Source of the DNA: Moorena bouillonii PNG
Lineage (GTDB): Bacteria > Cyanobacteriota > Cyanobacteriia > Cyanobacteriales > Coleofasciculaceae
DNA: 47,871 nt
Direction of reading: 5' to 3'
NCBI RefSeq assembly: GCF_001942495.1
Contig: NZ_MKZS01000001.1
Location: 2,539,753-2,587,623, forward strand
Below are positions 27,073 to 36,502 of this stretch, piece after piece. The position numbers were made by a program, and so were the translations under genes. The first letter of the stretch is position 1. Every line of letters starts with the position of its first letter. The notes beneath the pieces were generated by a model. It was not told where the DNA came from and did no database searches. It saw nothing but the letters and a program-made list of their open reading frames with translations.

Positions 27073-28101
27073 GTGGAAGCTGGGAATCAGCAAAGGATTT
27101 TAGGCTATTTCATTGAAGAAGCGAAAGAACACCTGGAAACCATTGAACAGGGACTGTTAAATCTGGGCTCAGTGGTCAATGAACCAGAGACGGTTAATGA
27201 ATTGTTTCGCGCTGCTCATTCTGTCAAAGGCGGGGCGGCGATGTTGGGGTTTACAAGTATTCAAAAGACTGCCCATCGTTTAGAGGATTCTTTCAAAGTA
27301 CTTCAAGAGAATAAGATTCAGGTTGATCAACAGCTGGAGACTCTGTTTTTAAAGAGTTATGATACCCTCAAAGCTTTGATTGATCTGTTGGAAGGACCGT
27401 TTGGGTTTGAGCAAAGTGAAGCAGAAAAAATTATAAAAGCAGCTCAGCCAGGCTTTGAACAATTGCAGAGTTATCTCAAAACTTTGGTCAGTGGTGAGAG
27501 TCAATCACCAGCCGCAATGGCTTATAGCTCTGCTGCTGCTGAAAAAGCAATTCGTTCTGATCAAGTTTCGACTAGCAAAGGGTCTTCTTCAGCAAAAGGG
27601 AAATTTCCCCCAGACTTTGGGCCGAAGGTGATTAGCGTACTTAAAGATATGCTAGAGCTGTTTAAACAATCTTCGACGCCAACCAATCGCCAACAACTTC
27701 AAAAGCTTTGTAAGCGTCTGGCTCAACTGGGGGCTGGGATTGGTAGTTGGCATAAATTAGTGGGAGTTTGCCATAAAGCGATCGCAAATCCTAAAAACTC
27801 CTATATCCAGTTAGCACCATTAGTGATCAAAGAACTCAAGGAAGCTAGTGACCAGTTGCATGCAGCACAGGGTAATCTAGAGGAGTTGCGAAAGGCAGCG
27901 GCTGCGATCGCTCCTAGTTCAGCACTGCAAAAACTAGCAGCTGTAGGATCTACTGGGCAAAACCGAACCACTAAGGGTAACGAAATTACGATTGCGCTAG
28001 AACCAAAAGCCGCCGCCAAGGTACTCATCCAAGCCTTTGATAAACGCCAGCTGTCAAAACTGATTAAGTTACTGATTCCAGCAACTCGTGCTTCTTCCTA
28101 G
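27073..28101 (+). CDS. Hpt-domain protein (CheA N-terminus-like)
   Basis: The 342-aa protein begins with a histidine phosphotransfer domain: FIEEAKEHLETIEQGLL followed by the phospho-acceptor motif LFRAAHSVKGGAAMLGF (His near residue 49). The remaining ~220 residues are a linker with S/A-rich stretches and a helical region without a kinase domain. It would relay phosphoryl groups rather than make them. The start is GTG at 27073, which gives the expected N-terminus; no ATG fits. Confidence 0.88.
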   Translation: MEAGNQQRILGYFIEEAKEHLETIEQGLLNLGSVVNEPETVNELFRAAHSVKGGAAMLGFTSIQKTAHRLEDSFKVLQENKIQVDQQLETLFLKSYDTLKALIDLLEGPFGFEQSEAEKIIKAAQPGFEQLQSYLKTLVSGESQSPAAMAYSSAAAEKAIRSDQVSTSKGSSSAKGKFPPDFGPKVISVLKDMLELFKQSSTPTNRQQLQKLCKRLAQLGAGIGSWHKLVGVCHKAIANPKNSYIQLAPLVIKELKEASDQLHAAQGNLEELRKAAAAIAPSSALQKLAAVGSTGQNRTTKGNEITIALEPKAAAKVLIQAFDKRQLSKLIKLLIPATRASS

Positions 28102-28123
28102 CCCGACAAGCTGGTTTTTTTGA

Positions 28124-28645
28124 TTAACGTCCTAAGTGCCGTGATGCCAGCTGGATGGCATCATAAATATCTACATCCCCATCCCCATCAGCATCTAGAA
28201 AGCCACTGAGTACAGAATTAGAACCAAGGGGATTCTGAATATTGGTGCCAGTCTTGAGGAAATTCAATACCACGGGGACTAGGGTTGGTAGCATAGCTTG
28301 GATGATACCAGCATTAATGCCTGTCTTGCTAGTAATTTCTCCAACAAGCTCCTGGATCTGAGGCGCACTAAAGAGCATATTGACCACTTGAGAACTAGCA
28401 CCAATGCCACCGAATTGATTAACTAGTGCTTGTACCTGCTCATCTCCTTCATTTCTGCGCTTTTCTTGGAGCGCTGAACGCACATACTTACCTACAATTG
28501 AGGTGGCAGATTGCACGGCTGAGGGCTGTGTTTGATAGGCACCACTCAACTGCTGTACCGTGTTCAGAATATCCCCTAGCTGACTAGAACTAGCTTGTTG
28601 TGTAGGACTATTAATGGCACTGATAATAGTATTGAATAAGCTCAT
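28124..28645 (-). CDS. DUF937 protein with a C-terminal EF-hand/dockerin-like loop
   Basis: The 173-aa protein starts MSLFNTIISAINSPTQQAS and has the DUF937 pattern (VGEITSKTGINAGIIQAML, LVPVVLNFLKTG). The end, FLDADGDGDVDIYDAIQLAS, is a single calcium-binding loop of the DxDxDGxVD type. The function is unknown. It converges with the Hpt gene, with 22 bp between the stops. Confidence 0.85.
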   Translation of the reverse strand: MSLFNTIISAINSPTQQASSSQLGDILNTVQQLSGAYQTQPSAVQSATSIVGKYVRSALQEKRRNEGDEQVQALVNQFGGIGASSQVVNMLFSAPQIQELVGEITSKTGINAGIIQAMLPTLVPVVLNFLKTGTNIQNPLGSNSVLSGFLDADGDGDVDIYDAIQLASRHLGR

Positions 28646-28732
28646 TGTTTTTTAAAAGATTTAAACAGTCAGTTTGAAACAGTTCTTTGCCAAATCAATT
28701 ATAAATTGCTGATAGCTTAGTATAGCGAAAGG

Positions 28733-28860
28733 CAAGAGGCAAGAGCGATGCAGCGCGGTCTTGGGGAGCCAGTGCGGTCTTGGGGGTTCCCCCCATGAGC
28801 AACTGGCGTGGTTTCCCCCACTCGCGCTTTGCATCAAGACGGCAAGAGGCAAGAGGGGAA
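28733..28860. repeat. Interspersed repeat flanked by GGCAAGA heptamers
   Basis: A GC-rich block containing GCGGTCTTGGGG twice and CCCCCACTCGCGCTTTGCATC lies between AAGAGGCAAGAG-type heptamer runs (28733-28746, 28842-28857). The GATGCAAAGCGCGAGTGGGG core also occurs near 14029-14048. This fills the gap between the DUF937 and GTPase genes. Confidence 0.6.
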
Positions 28861-28962
28861 AGATATCCGGAGTTTTATTGCACAGCCTCTCGGGTTCCTG
28901 GAGATCGGGGAATTATTCCCTGATCTAGCTAAGATTAATAATTAAAAGCTATCCTATCTTCC

Positions 28963-30507
28963 ATGCCCCTGCCACGCCTACTAACCCTAATTATTGGTCT
29001 CATTATTATTCTGGGGCTAATGCTTTGGTTGATTAATGGTCTGTACCAACTATATATCCAAATTTCCTTTACTGCTCCGGTACTGGCTAATTTAGTGCTG
29101 CTGTTGCTGATTACCTTGCTAGGGCTACTAATATGGGCCTTAATCTACACCATGGGGTTATTTGGTAAATCCCGGAAACGGCCAGGTAAGGGTCGTCTGG
29201 AACCTAAAGCCCCCGAGGTGAAAACCGAAGCAGCAGAAGAAACCCTTAAAGCAGTAAGGCAACAGGTCAAACAGATTCAGGATGAAGTGTCACGGCAAGC
29301 GATGCTGCGCCGCTCTGAGGAAATTGAAGCTATCCTCTCCCGTGGGGAACTGTTAGTGGTAGTGTTTGGTACTGGTTCAGCGGGGAAAACTTCTCTAGTG
29401 AATGCTTTGATTGGTCGGATGGTGGGTGAAGTCGGTGCCCCCATGGGAACGACGGAAGTTGGGGAAACCTACAAACTAAAGCTGAAGGGATTAGAACGCC
29501 CGATTCTGATTACTGATACACCAGGAATTTTAGAATCTGGTGTGGTTGGCACTCAGCGAGAGCAATGGGCACGACATCTAGCAACGGAAGCGGATTTGTT
29601 GTTGTTCGTGGTGGATAACGATTTACGACATTCAGAGTATGATCCATTCCAAAAATTGGCACAGATTGGAAAGCGATCGCTTCTGGTGTTCAATAAAATT
29701 GACTTGTACACGGAACAAGACTCAGAAAGGATTCTAGCACGATTGCGCCAGCGAGTAAGGGGCTTTATTGCTGCTTCAGATGTAGTTGCGATCGCAGCCA
29801 ATCCCCAGCCTGTTACCCTAGACAATGGTCAACTTTGCCAACCTGAACCGGAAATTTTGCCCTTAATCCGTCGCTTAGCTGCTGTATTAAGAGCAGAGGG
29901 AGAAGAGTTGATTGCTGATAACATACTGCTACAATCCCAACGCTTAGGCCAAGAAACTCGACACATCCTCGACAAGCAGCGCAGGCGAGAAGCAGATAAG
30001 GTGGTGGAACGCTTCCAGTGGATTGGGGCGAGTGTAATTTCTCTGACTCCCTTACCCGTGGTGGATTTGTTAGCAACTGCAGCAGTCAATGCCCAAATGG
30101 TGGTGGAAATTGGCAAAATCTACGGCTGTGAACTGAATATGGAAAGGGGTCGGGAATTAGCCCTATCCTTGGGAAAAACCTTAGCTAGTTTGGGCATTGT
30201 CAAGGGAGCGATTCAAATCCTTAGCACTACACTAAGACTGAATCTTGCCACCTATATTGTCGGCAAAGCAATTCAGGGGGTAACCGCTGCTTATCTGATC
30301 CGAATTGCTGGGAAAAGCTTTATTGAATACTTCCGCAATGACCAAGACTGGGGAGATGGAGGGATGAGTGAAGTGGTGCAGAAGCAGTTTCAGTTAAACC
30401 AGCGGGATGAGTTTATTAAAGCCTTTGTCAGTGAAGCGATCGCAAAAGTAGTCAAACCTCTGACAGGGAAACCAGAAGCCCAATCACCAATGGATGAACG
30501 GGACTAA
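28963..30507 (+). CDS. Membrane-anchored GTPase with DUF697 domain
   Basis: A 514-aa protein: two N-terminal transmembrane helices (residues ~5-67), then an Era/Ras-like GTPase domain with the P-loop GTGSAGKTS (about 137), switch TT in MGTTEVG, G3 DTPG and G4 NKID. The C-terminal DUF697 region (WIGASVISLTPLPVVDLLAT) carries further hydrophobic helices. Related proteins (YcjF-like) are inner-membrane GTPases of unknown role. It is a full-length, typical cyanobacterial form. Confidence 0.9.
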   Translation: MPLPRLLTLIIGLIIILGLMLWLINGLYQLYIQISFTAPVLANLVLLLLITLLGLLIWALIYTMGLFGKSRKRPGKGRLEPKAPEVKTEAAEETLKAVRQQVKQIQDEVSRQAMLRRSEEIEAILSRGELLVVVFGTGSAGKTSLVNALIGRMVGEVGAPMGTTEVGETYKLKLKGLERPILITDTPGILESGVVGTQREQWARHLATEADLLLFVVDNDLRHSEYDPFQKLAQIGKRSLLVFNKIDLYTEQDSERILARLRQRVRGFIAASDVVAIAANPQPVTLDNGQLCQPEPEILPLIRRLAAVLRAEGEELIADNILLQSQRLGQETRHILDKQRRREADKVVERFQWIGASVISLTPLPVVDLLATAAVNAQMVVEIGKIYGCELNMERGRELALSLGKTLASLGIVKGAIQILSTTLRLNLATYIVGKAIQGVTAAYLIRIAGKSFIEYFRNDQDWGDGGMSEVVQKQFQLNQRDEFIKAFVSEAIAKVVKPLTGKPEAQSPMDERD

Positions 30508-30611
30508 ACTAAGGACAAAGGAAGCAAATCCTAAATCTCCGCCAGAATGCCTATCAAATCGACTCACATTCCTGTTTAATTAAATAGAGTAGATTCAATG
30601 TTTTCTCCAGC

Positions 30612-30647
30612 CCCCCATGCCCCTCACATCAATGGGGGTTTCTTTTT
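30612..30647 (+). terminator. Intrinsic terminator after the GTPase gene
   Basis: The stem CCCCCAT (30612-30618)/ATGGGGG (30632-30638) with a 13-nt loop is followed by TTTCTTTTT. Confidence 0.65.
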
Positions 30648-30707
30648 ATCTATTGTTTTCTATATCGTTTTCTCCAGGAGACTCATCCACTACCTATAGT
30701 CAAAGCA

Positions 30708-30908
30708 CTAGGTAGCAAGCTTCACCCTGCCCCGATTTACAGCGTGGAGCAATCTGTCGATGGAGTCTCTCTCTTCGGAGGTGAGTGAATCCTCCAATAG
30801 TGCTGCCATCAATCCATATCGATCAGCAAGAGTAATTTTTCCAGAGCTGCTAACTTTAGCAAATAGTTCTGGTATAGCACCGGGAATAAGACGAACTGGA
30901 GCCAACAT
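30708..30908 (-). CDS. Small conserved cyanobacterial protein
   Basis: 66 aa, with TLADRYGLMAALLEDSL and a basic end (LLHAVNRGRVKLAT). From memory, short proteins with ADRYGLMAALL are widespread in cyanobacteria with no assigned function. It has no signal peptide or membrane helix and stands alone between the GTPase and mazG. Confidence 0.7.
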   Translation of the reverse strand: MLAPVRLIPGAIPELFAKVSSSGKITLADRYGLMAALLEDSLTSEERDSIDRLLHAVNRGRVKLAT

Positions 30909-31238
30909 TATACTATAGGGTAATGGCTGTTGTTTATATTTTTAACCTTTTTCCGGAGCTTGGGGATGTGGGGCTATACCCCCTGTGATATTAATTCTGG
31001 TTGGGTACCCATAATCTTAGGGAGGGTGGGGAGAAACGGAGGTGTGGGGAGATGGGAAGATGGGGGAGATTTTTATTAAAGGTAATTATTCTGAGATGAT
31101 ATCAGAAGTCAGGATTCAGGAATCATAATCATTGATTTTAAAGTAATTTTTCGATAAATTGGGAAAAAATAAGCAAATATATCTTTATACTACTGCTATG
31201 CTGGCTTAATTATTCTGCTAAATTCTTCTAAGGAGACC
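30909..31238. other. Gene-free stretch, G-rich then AT-rich
   Basis: Positions 31021-31075 hold imperfect GGTGGGGAGA/GATGGGGGAGA repeats. No gene or hairpin terminator is evident. Confidence 0.4.
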
Positions 31239-32078
31239 CTACTTCTGAGCTAACAGTGCTTTAGCCTTTTGCCAGAGAGCATCCAACTCATCCAAGGTGT
31301 AATCAGACAGTGGGCGCTCAGCCAATGCTTCCACTTGCGCTAACCTTTCAATAAAGCGTGCTTGGGTTCCCTGCAAAGCAGCTGAAGGGTCAAGGTCATA
31401 CCAACGCGCTATATTAATCATAGTAAACAGTACGTCTCCCAATTCTGCTTCCTGGTGGGCTTTATCGTCCTGTTCAAGTGCTTGTTGAAACTCAGCCAAT
31501 TCTTCGTGAAACTTATCCCAAACTCCCTCAACATTATCCCACTCAAACCCACCACTAGCGGCCTTTTTCGATATCTTCATCCCAGCCATTAGGGGGGGAA
31601 GGGTTTTACTATAGCGACTGAGTTTATGACTCAATAATTGCTTATCCGCAACGGTTTCTCCTTTCTCTGCTGCCTTAATGTCCTCCCAGTTTTGACGCAC
31701 CTCCTCGACATTATCAACCTCGACATCACCGAACACATGGGGATGACGGCGGATTAGTTTTTGAGTAATCCCCTGAGCTACCTCGGTCAAGCTAAACTGA
31801 CCTTGCTCACTACTAATTTGAGCTTGCAGAACTACCTGCAATAACAAATCCCCCAACTCCTCTGCGATCGCATTTTGATTGTTACTGCGAATCGCATCCA
31901 CTACTTCATAAGCTTCTTCAATCACATAAGGAATTAGGGACTGAGGGGTCTGAGCCAAATCCCAAGGACAACCACCCTCAGGCGATCGCAATCTGGCTAC
32001 CACATCAATCAACTCTTGCAAAGCGGCCAACATCGAAACCTGATCAACTGGCTGAGCTTGTTCCGGGGAAGTAGACAT
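31239..32078 (-). CDS. mazG: Nucleoside triphosphate pyrophosphohydrolase MazG
   Basis: The 279-aa tandem-domain MazG hydrolyses (d)NTPs to monophosphates, a housekeeping function. The first domain has CPWDLAQTPQSLIPYVIEEA and EELGDLLLQVVLQAQ (the EExxE...ExxD metal site); the second has EELAEFQQAL and AELGDVLFTMINIARW. The length matches the E. coli protein, with a short N-terminal extension (MSTSPEQAQPVDQVS). Confidence 0.95.
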   Translation of the reverse strand: MSTSPEQAQPVDQVSMLAALQELIDVVARLRSPEGGCPWDLAQTPQSLIPYVIEEAYEVVDAIRSNNQNAIAEELGDLLLQVVLQAQISSEQGQFSLTEVAQGITQKLIRRHPHVFGDVEVDNVEEVRQNWEDIKAAEKGETVADKQLLSHKLSRYSKTLPPLMAGMKISKKAASGGFEWDNVEGVWDKFHEELAEFQQALEQDDKAHQEAELGDVLFTMINIARWYDLDPSAALQGTQARFIERLAQVEALAERPLSDYTLDELDALWQKAKALLAQK

Positions 32079-32388
32079 AAAACCGAAAAGCGAAACGCCA
32101 CTTAATTAGTCTTAACGAAATCTACCACTAATGCCAAATTTTAGGTAAGCATTCAGCTATCAGCTATCAGCTATCAGCTATCAGCTATTAGCTATCAGCT
32201 TATGCCCATGCTACTTGAAGTGCTATCAGCTTTCAGGCGCTTTAACTGTACGGGGTCGGATCAGTAAAGCGAGCAGGGATTTTCAACCAGCCGTACCAGC
32301 ACCCCCCACCTTGTTTACTACCTCCCGTTGATTAGCTGACGGCTGACAGCTGATAGCTGTTGGCGTAGCCTGCGCGTAGCGCATATGC
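32079..32388. repeat. TCAGCTA heptamer array and related repeats
   Basis: From about 32154 to 32200 the heptamer AGCTATC is repeated about seven times. CTGACGGCTGACAGCTGATAG follows near 32335-32355, and a GCGTAGCCTGCGCGTAGCGC block near 32364-32384. No gene is seen. Confidence 0.75.
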
Positions 32389-32994
32389 TTACCTTTTGCC
32401 TTTGCGTGCTTTGGGTCTTTGTGGTTTACTCTTACCGGCACCCCTGCCCTTGCTCCTCCCTTGCTTGCCAGACCATAACCCCGTGATCCCCCTTTTTTTA
32501 AACTCCTTATAAGCGGAACTTCCCCAATCACTGACAAAATGCGCGATCGCACCCAACTCCAATCCCACCACACAGGCCATCAACCAGGTACGATATTCCC
32601 ACACCCTACTGCCCAGCCCTTGAATCAGCTCTAGCCAACGATCTGGTTCATCCTGGAATAGCTGAAACACCAGCAATCCCACACCCCCAAACAAGACGAG
32701 CCAATTGGCTAGATAAAGCAGTCGCAAAATTGTCCCAATCACTGGTCCATGAGAAAAAATAGAACGGTGAGGCACCATCCTCTGATAAGGAATCCAAATC
32801 CAGCGCAACCAGCCCCAACGCTTAAAGGGTCGAGAGTATAGATCTAAATCAGGGCTAAACATCAAGCCACCGAACAGGAAGCCTCCAGCTACAATCAAGG
32901 TCAAATCACTACTCCGGGTTACTACCAAGCTCAAAACCGTGACTACTGGCAAACTCCACAAGGTTATGCGATCATGTATATAGCCAGAGGACAT
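32389..32994 (-). CDS. DUF2227 putative metal-binding membrane protein
   Basis: The 201-aa protein has the DUF2227 features SSGYIHDRITLW (HD), GLMFSPDLDLYSRPFKRWG and PHRSIFSHGPVIGT, where the conserved His/Asp residues may bind metal. Membrane segments surround them, and AHFVSDWGSS closes the core. The C-terminal ~35 residues are strongly basic (SKGRGAGKSKPQRPKARKGK). The function is unknown. Confidence 0.88.
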   Translation of the reverse strand: MSSGYIHDRITLWSLPVVTVLSLVVTRSSDLTLIVAGGFLFGGLMFSPDLDLYSRPFKRWGWLRWIWIPYQRMVPHRSIFSHGPVIGTILRLLYLANWLVLFGGVGLLVFQLFQDEPDRWLELIQGLGSRVWEYRTWLMACVVGLELGAIAHFVSDWGSSAYKEFKKRGITGLWSGKQGRSKGRGAGKSKPQRPKARKGKR

Positions 32995-33054
32995 ATTTTT
33001 TATAGTTGTTGTCGTCTTTGGAAAAATATGCTATAGTAAGTAAGTATTGCATAC

Positions 33055-33126
33055 GGGCGGTTAGCTCAGCGGTAGAGCGCCTGCCTTACAAGCAGGACGT
33101 CACTGGTTCGAATCCAGTACTGCCCA
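33055..33126 (+). tRNA. tRNA-Val (TAC anticodon)
   Basis: A 72-nt cloverleaf: acceptor GGGCGGT/ACTGCCC with one G-U pair, D-arm GCTCAGCGGTAGAGC, anticodon stem CTGCC/AGCAG with loop containing TTACA (anticodon TAC), T-arm CTGGTTCGAATCCAG, discriminator A. No encoded CCA. GCTGACGGCTGACG repeats follow at 33230-33302. Confidence 0.97.
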
Positions 33127-33305
33127 TGTCCGTTTAATTCCAAAGTTAAACTCCAAGGTTAAACAAAGAACTAACTCTCGCTTGTTAGTTCTTTGTTTAC
33201 TACCTCCCGTTGATTAGCATCATAGCTAAGGCTGATAGCTGACGGCTGACGGCTGTTCGCCTAGCGTGAGCTTTTAGCTGACGGCTGACGGCTGACGGCT
33301 GAACA

Positions 33306-34463
33306 CTAAATTATCATAGCCACACTGGGAGAGCCATTTTCCTTCAGCTGTTTGTAGTCTTGAAGTTGCTTTTCTAGCTCAACATGCAGGTGATCAATCT
33401 CCTCTTTTTCCAGGATTTCTAATAGGGCTAGATTCAAGGTTTGCTGGGCAGCAAAGTAAAGGTTGGGATCAATCACAAATACCCTAACTATAATCACACG
33501 AGCATTCTCTTCAATGTGGGAAAATAAAACTAACAGTTTATGCTTGTGCAAGCCATCGATAGACGGAATTTTTTCTTCAATAGCCTGACAAATTCGGCTA
33601 GTTTGCTCAGCCGAAATCCCATCAACTTTTAGAGTTAAATTTATGCCCCACTCAAAGGTATCGCCAGTCTTCTGGGACCAATTTTCCACAACGCCAGCAA
33701 TCATTTTAGAATTGGGAACTTTTTTGATAGAACCCCACTCAGTCAGACGAAGCTGTGTACTTCTCAGACCAATACTGACTATCTGAACAAAACCATTGAC
33801 TCCGTCAACTCCTACCCAGTCACCGGGTTTATAGAGACCATCAGCGTAGATAATCACGGTACAAAACCAGTCATAGATAATATCTTTCAATAACAAACCT
33901 AAGGCGACACCTGCGCCACCGACTAGACCGATCAGTGCACCGGCAGATGCCCCCAACAAAATCTCACTGGCTTTAATCACAGCAATCAGGATTGCTGCTG
34001 TCTGAAAAAGCCTTGGGAAGTAGGGGACGAACAAATCGTCCAGTTCAGTTTCAGTGTGTGCCGCCAATCCGGCTAGCACCTCCCCCAGTAGTGGAGCAGC
34101 ACGGTAAAGAATATAGGTAACAATGAACAGAGCGCTGACAAAGAGAATCTCCGGGATTTTCTGATTCTGTTCAGGACTAAGATGGGTGGCCACAACACTA
34201 TGTACTAGCCATAGTCCAGCCAGCCAAATTAGCCAGCCTAATGGTGCCCTCAGAATCTTAATAAACTCATCGTCTAGGGTGCTTTCTGTAGCACTAGTCA
34301 GACGCTCGATTCTGTGAATGATTATTGAAGTGAACAAACCTCGACATATTTGGGTGAGCAGGAGGATGATCACCATAATAACTATCGTGGAAAGAGGGAT
34401 GTTGCCGAGCTGGAAGTCGGAATCAAATATCCTTTCTTTGATTAGGTTGATAAGGTTTTCCAT
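33306..34463 (-). CDS. MscS-family mechanosensitive channel
   Basis: The 385-aa inner-membrane protein has about five N-terminal helices. The pore helix is glycine/alanine-rich (SAGALIGLVGGAGVALGLLL). The beta domain reads YKPGDWVGVDGVNGFVQIVS, LRSTQLRLTEWGSIKKVPNS, and a cytoplasmic C-terminal domain follows. The family releases solutes or ions when membrane tension rises. It is complete and typical. Confidence 0.92.
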   Translation of the reverse strand: MENLINLIKERIFDSDFQLGNIPLSTIVIMVIILLLTQICRGLFTSIIIHRIERLTSATESTLDDEFIKILRAPLGWLIWLAGLWLVHSVVATHLSPEQNQKIPEILFVSALFIVTYILYRAAPLLGEVLAGLAAHTETELDDLFVPYFPRLFQTAAILIAVIKASEILLGASAGALIGLVGGAGVALGLLLKDIIYDWFCTVIIYADGLYKPGDWVGVDGVNGFVQIVSIGLRSTQLRLTEWGSIKKVPNSKMIAGVVENWSQKTGDTFEWGINLTLKVDGISAEQTSRICQAIEEKIPSIDGLHKHKLLVLFSHIEENARVIIVRVFVIDPNLYFAAQQTLNLALLEILEKEEIDHLHVELEKQLQDYKQLKENGSPSVAMII

Positions 34464-35320
34464 AGTTTTGACTAAAATAGAACAGCAGAGAGCTCCATCT
34501 GCCTAGTTGCACTGGTTCTTAAACTTAGATATTGCACTAGGACAAAACTAGTTAATAATAGGTAAAGTTGGCTCGAATAGCAGGTGAGTTAAAGACTAGG
34601 GATTAGTTACTGTATTTAGCTAATAACTATTCGAGGTTTTATCAATGTAGATAATAATTTGTGTTCCATGAATCCTAACTAAGAAGTTATTAGCTTTTAT
34701 TTAAAGGGAAGACATCTCAGTATAATCTAAAAAACTCAACACCAACTATAGTAATAATACTGATCATAAATGTATTATCAATTAACGTAGTAATTGCTTA
34801 AGTAAGAGGACTTATAAACTAGGATTAAAGAAATCAAGAATCGATCTATAGCAAAGGGAACAGGGAACAGGGAACAGGTAGCAGGGAGTAGGTAGTAGGG
34901 AATAGGTAGTAGGGAGTAGGCAATAAAAATTATCACAATTTGTACACGGATTGCTAGACTGAAATAAGTAATGATTTACCTCTTAACTATTCAAAATATA
35001 ACACCATCAAATAACCAATCGAATTGTCATAGTTTTAACCTGAAATTAAGTAATTAATATCTCAGTTAACTCTTAGGAATTCGTTCTTAATTATTGTCTC
35101 GACTATCAGTTTATATCTAACTCAGCTAAAATTTATAATTTTTACGGCAAACTAACTAAAACTTTAACTATATCAAGCTTGGATAAAAAAAAATATGATG
35201 ATATAAAAATCGATAGTTTATCCCTTTCCCCAAAAGGGAACAGGGAACAGGGAATAGGGAATAGGGAAAGAAAGGTTGTTGTGGGAGATATGGGAGGTAT
35301 GGGAGGTGTATAAAAATAGG
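34464..35320. repeat. Gene-free AT-rich region with heptamer tracts
   Basis: GGGAACA-type heptamers at 34857-34922 (degenerating to GTAGGGA units) and again at 35236-35268. A GATATGGGAGGTATGGGAGG repeat lies at 35286-35308. ACTTTAACTA..AAGCTTGGATAAAAAA near 35160-35190 recurs near 36862-36895. No convincing coding on either strand. Confidence 0.6.
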
Positions 35321-35351
35321 AAAAAGTGCCCTTGTGGAGGCTACCACAAGG
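35321..35351 (-). terminator. Intrinsic terminator of the 316-aa gene
   Basis: On the minus strand a perfect 8-bp stem CCTTGTGG/CCACAAGG (35344-35351 with 35330-35337) and a 6-nt loop precede GCACTTTTT (T run at 35321-35325). It lies about 57 bp past the stop codon. Confidence 0.75.
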
Positions 35352-35407
35352 ACCAAGATAGCGTTATGGAAATTCCTAAACTATGGCGCTTTAAACAGGA
35401 ATCAATT

Positions 35408-36358
35408 CTACAGACCCAGAAGGTAAGAACCAGCAGCAGCACCTAACCAACCTGCCACCTTAAGGATGATAGGCTTGGCTTTGTCCCAGATGTTTTTACC
35501 CGCATCAACCGTCTTACTCGCTGTTTCGAGAGTTTCTGCTACACTCTCTAGGTTGGCGAGTGCTGTTTCCTTCTTCGGTTCTTCTTTTTCCGTCGCTTTT
35601 TTGGCAGCACCAAGATACATGGTTGCCTCTTCTTTGGTATCTTCTGGCAGTTCTGCTCCTCGAACCAGCTTGTCGAGTTTTGCTAACAACTCAATAACCT
35701 GCTCTTTGGTTAGCTGTTCTTCGTTTGATCCAGCACCTTGACCTTGGATTATTTGAGTGTTATTGTCACCTTGCAGATTGTTGTCACCTTGTTGGTTGTG
35801 GATATCACCACCGACAGAACCACTTACAGAAAATCCACCGGGATTGTTAGTCATAGTACCTACCTCTTTAACATTTGTGTGTGTATAAAAACTCGGACGC
35901 TGTAGCGCTGTTTCTACTTGTCTAATTAAAAGATTAATTAAATTATCTTTTTCTTGAATCAAACGTAGCAAAGCATCTTGAGATAAAGATTTAAGTTCTT
36001 GTTTCGGTTGAAGGTTTTGCTTTTGCTTCCAGGTGCTACTCAGAGATTGCTCCCTCAACTTTGACTGCTCACTCCATGGAAGCGATTGGATAGTTTGCTT
36101 GATAGTTCTAAAGAATTCGACAATGGCTTCTTCTCTTTGATAGGTTGAACTTCCAGAATACTCAAAACTTCTGGGAATTGAATAGGGAATAGTATGATCT
36201 CTGAGAAACTGTTCAAAGCTAGCAAAAGCAATGAGATGTTGTTCGTAGGAAAGACTTTTCCTTTTTTCTAAAAAGCGATCGCATAACTCAATTATTGCCT
36301 TATACACTTTGTCTGGTAAATTTTGGACAAAGTACCTTCTAAATTCTTCGTCTGTCAT
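35408..36358 (-). CDS. Unrecognised 316-aa protein with a C-terminal membrane helix
   Basis: Residues 1-~165 are helical and polar, with no family I can name (MTDEEFRRYFVQNLPDKVYK...), and resemble effector-associated adaptor modules only in general character. Residues ~170-205 are Gly/Asn/Gln-rich (GGFSVSGSVGGDI, QQGDNNLQGDNN). A charged helical segment follows (LTKEQVIELLAKLDKLVRG, then E/K-rich) and the end is hydrophobic (VAGWLGAAAGSYLLGL). An internal ATG with GAGGTAGG upstream starts at MTNNPGG, so a shorter product is possible. The Gly/Asn-rich-plus-helix module recurs in cyanobacterial conflict-type proteins. A TIR-like remnant lies directly upstream on the same strand. Confidence 0.7.
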   Translation of the reverse strand: MTDEEFRRYFVQNLPDKVYKAIIELCDRFLEKRKSLSYEQHLIAFASFEQFLRDHTIPYSIPRSFEYSGSSTYQREEAIVEFFRTIKQTIQSLPWSEQSKLREQSLSSTWKQKQNLQPKQELKSLSQDALLRLIQEKDNLINLLIRQVETALQRPSFYTHTNVKEVGTMTNNPGGFSVSGSVGGDIHNQQGDNNLQGDNNTQIIQGQGAGSNEEQLTKEQVIELLAKLDKLVRGAELPEDTKEEATMYLGAAKKATEKEEPKKETALANLESVAETLETASKTVDAGKNIWDKAKPIILKVAGWLGAAAGSYLLGL

Positions 36359-36502
36359 AGCTTCCCTCTGATCAGTTCAGCAACTTGTTTTTAAGATGTT
36401 CAATAGTTTAATATTTTCGAGATTTTTTCATATATTTTTATTATTTTTTGAATCTAAAATTACGTAAAAAGTGAACGTTTATAATTGTTTGCTATTTAAG
36501 CC

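Noticed and set aside
28085-28120. Terminator between the convergent Hpt and DUF937 genes
   Set aside because: A T run is present, but the only stem before it is about 3 bp.
32283-32573. Second open frame overlapping the DUF2227 gene
   Set aside because: It is in a different frame of a well-supported gene and is low-complexity basic sequence.
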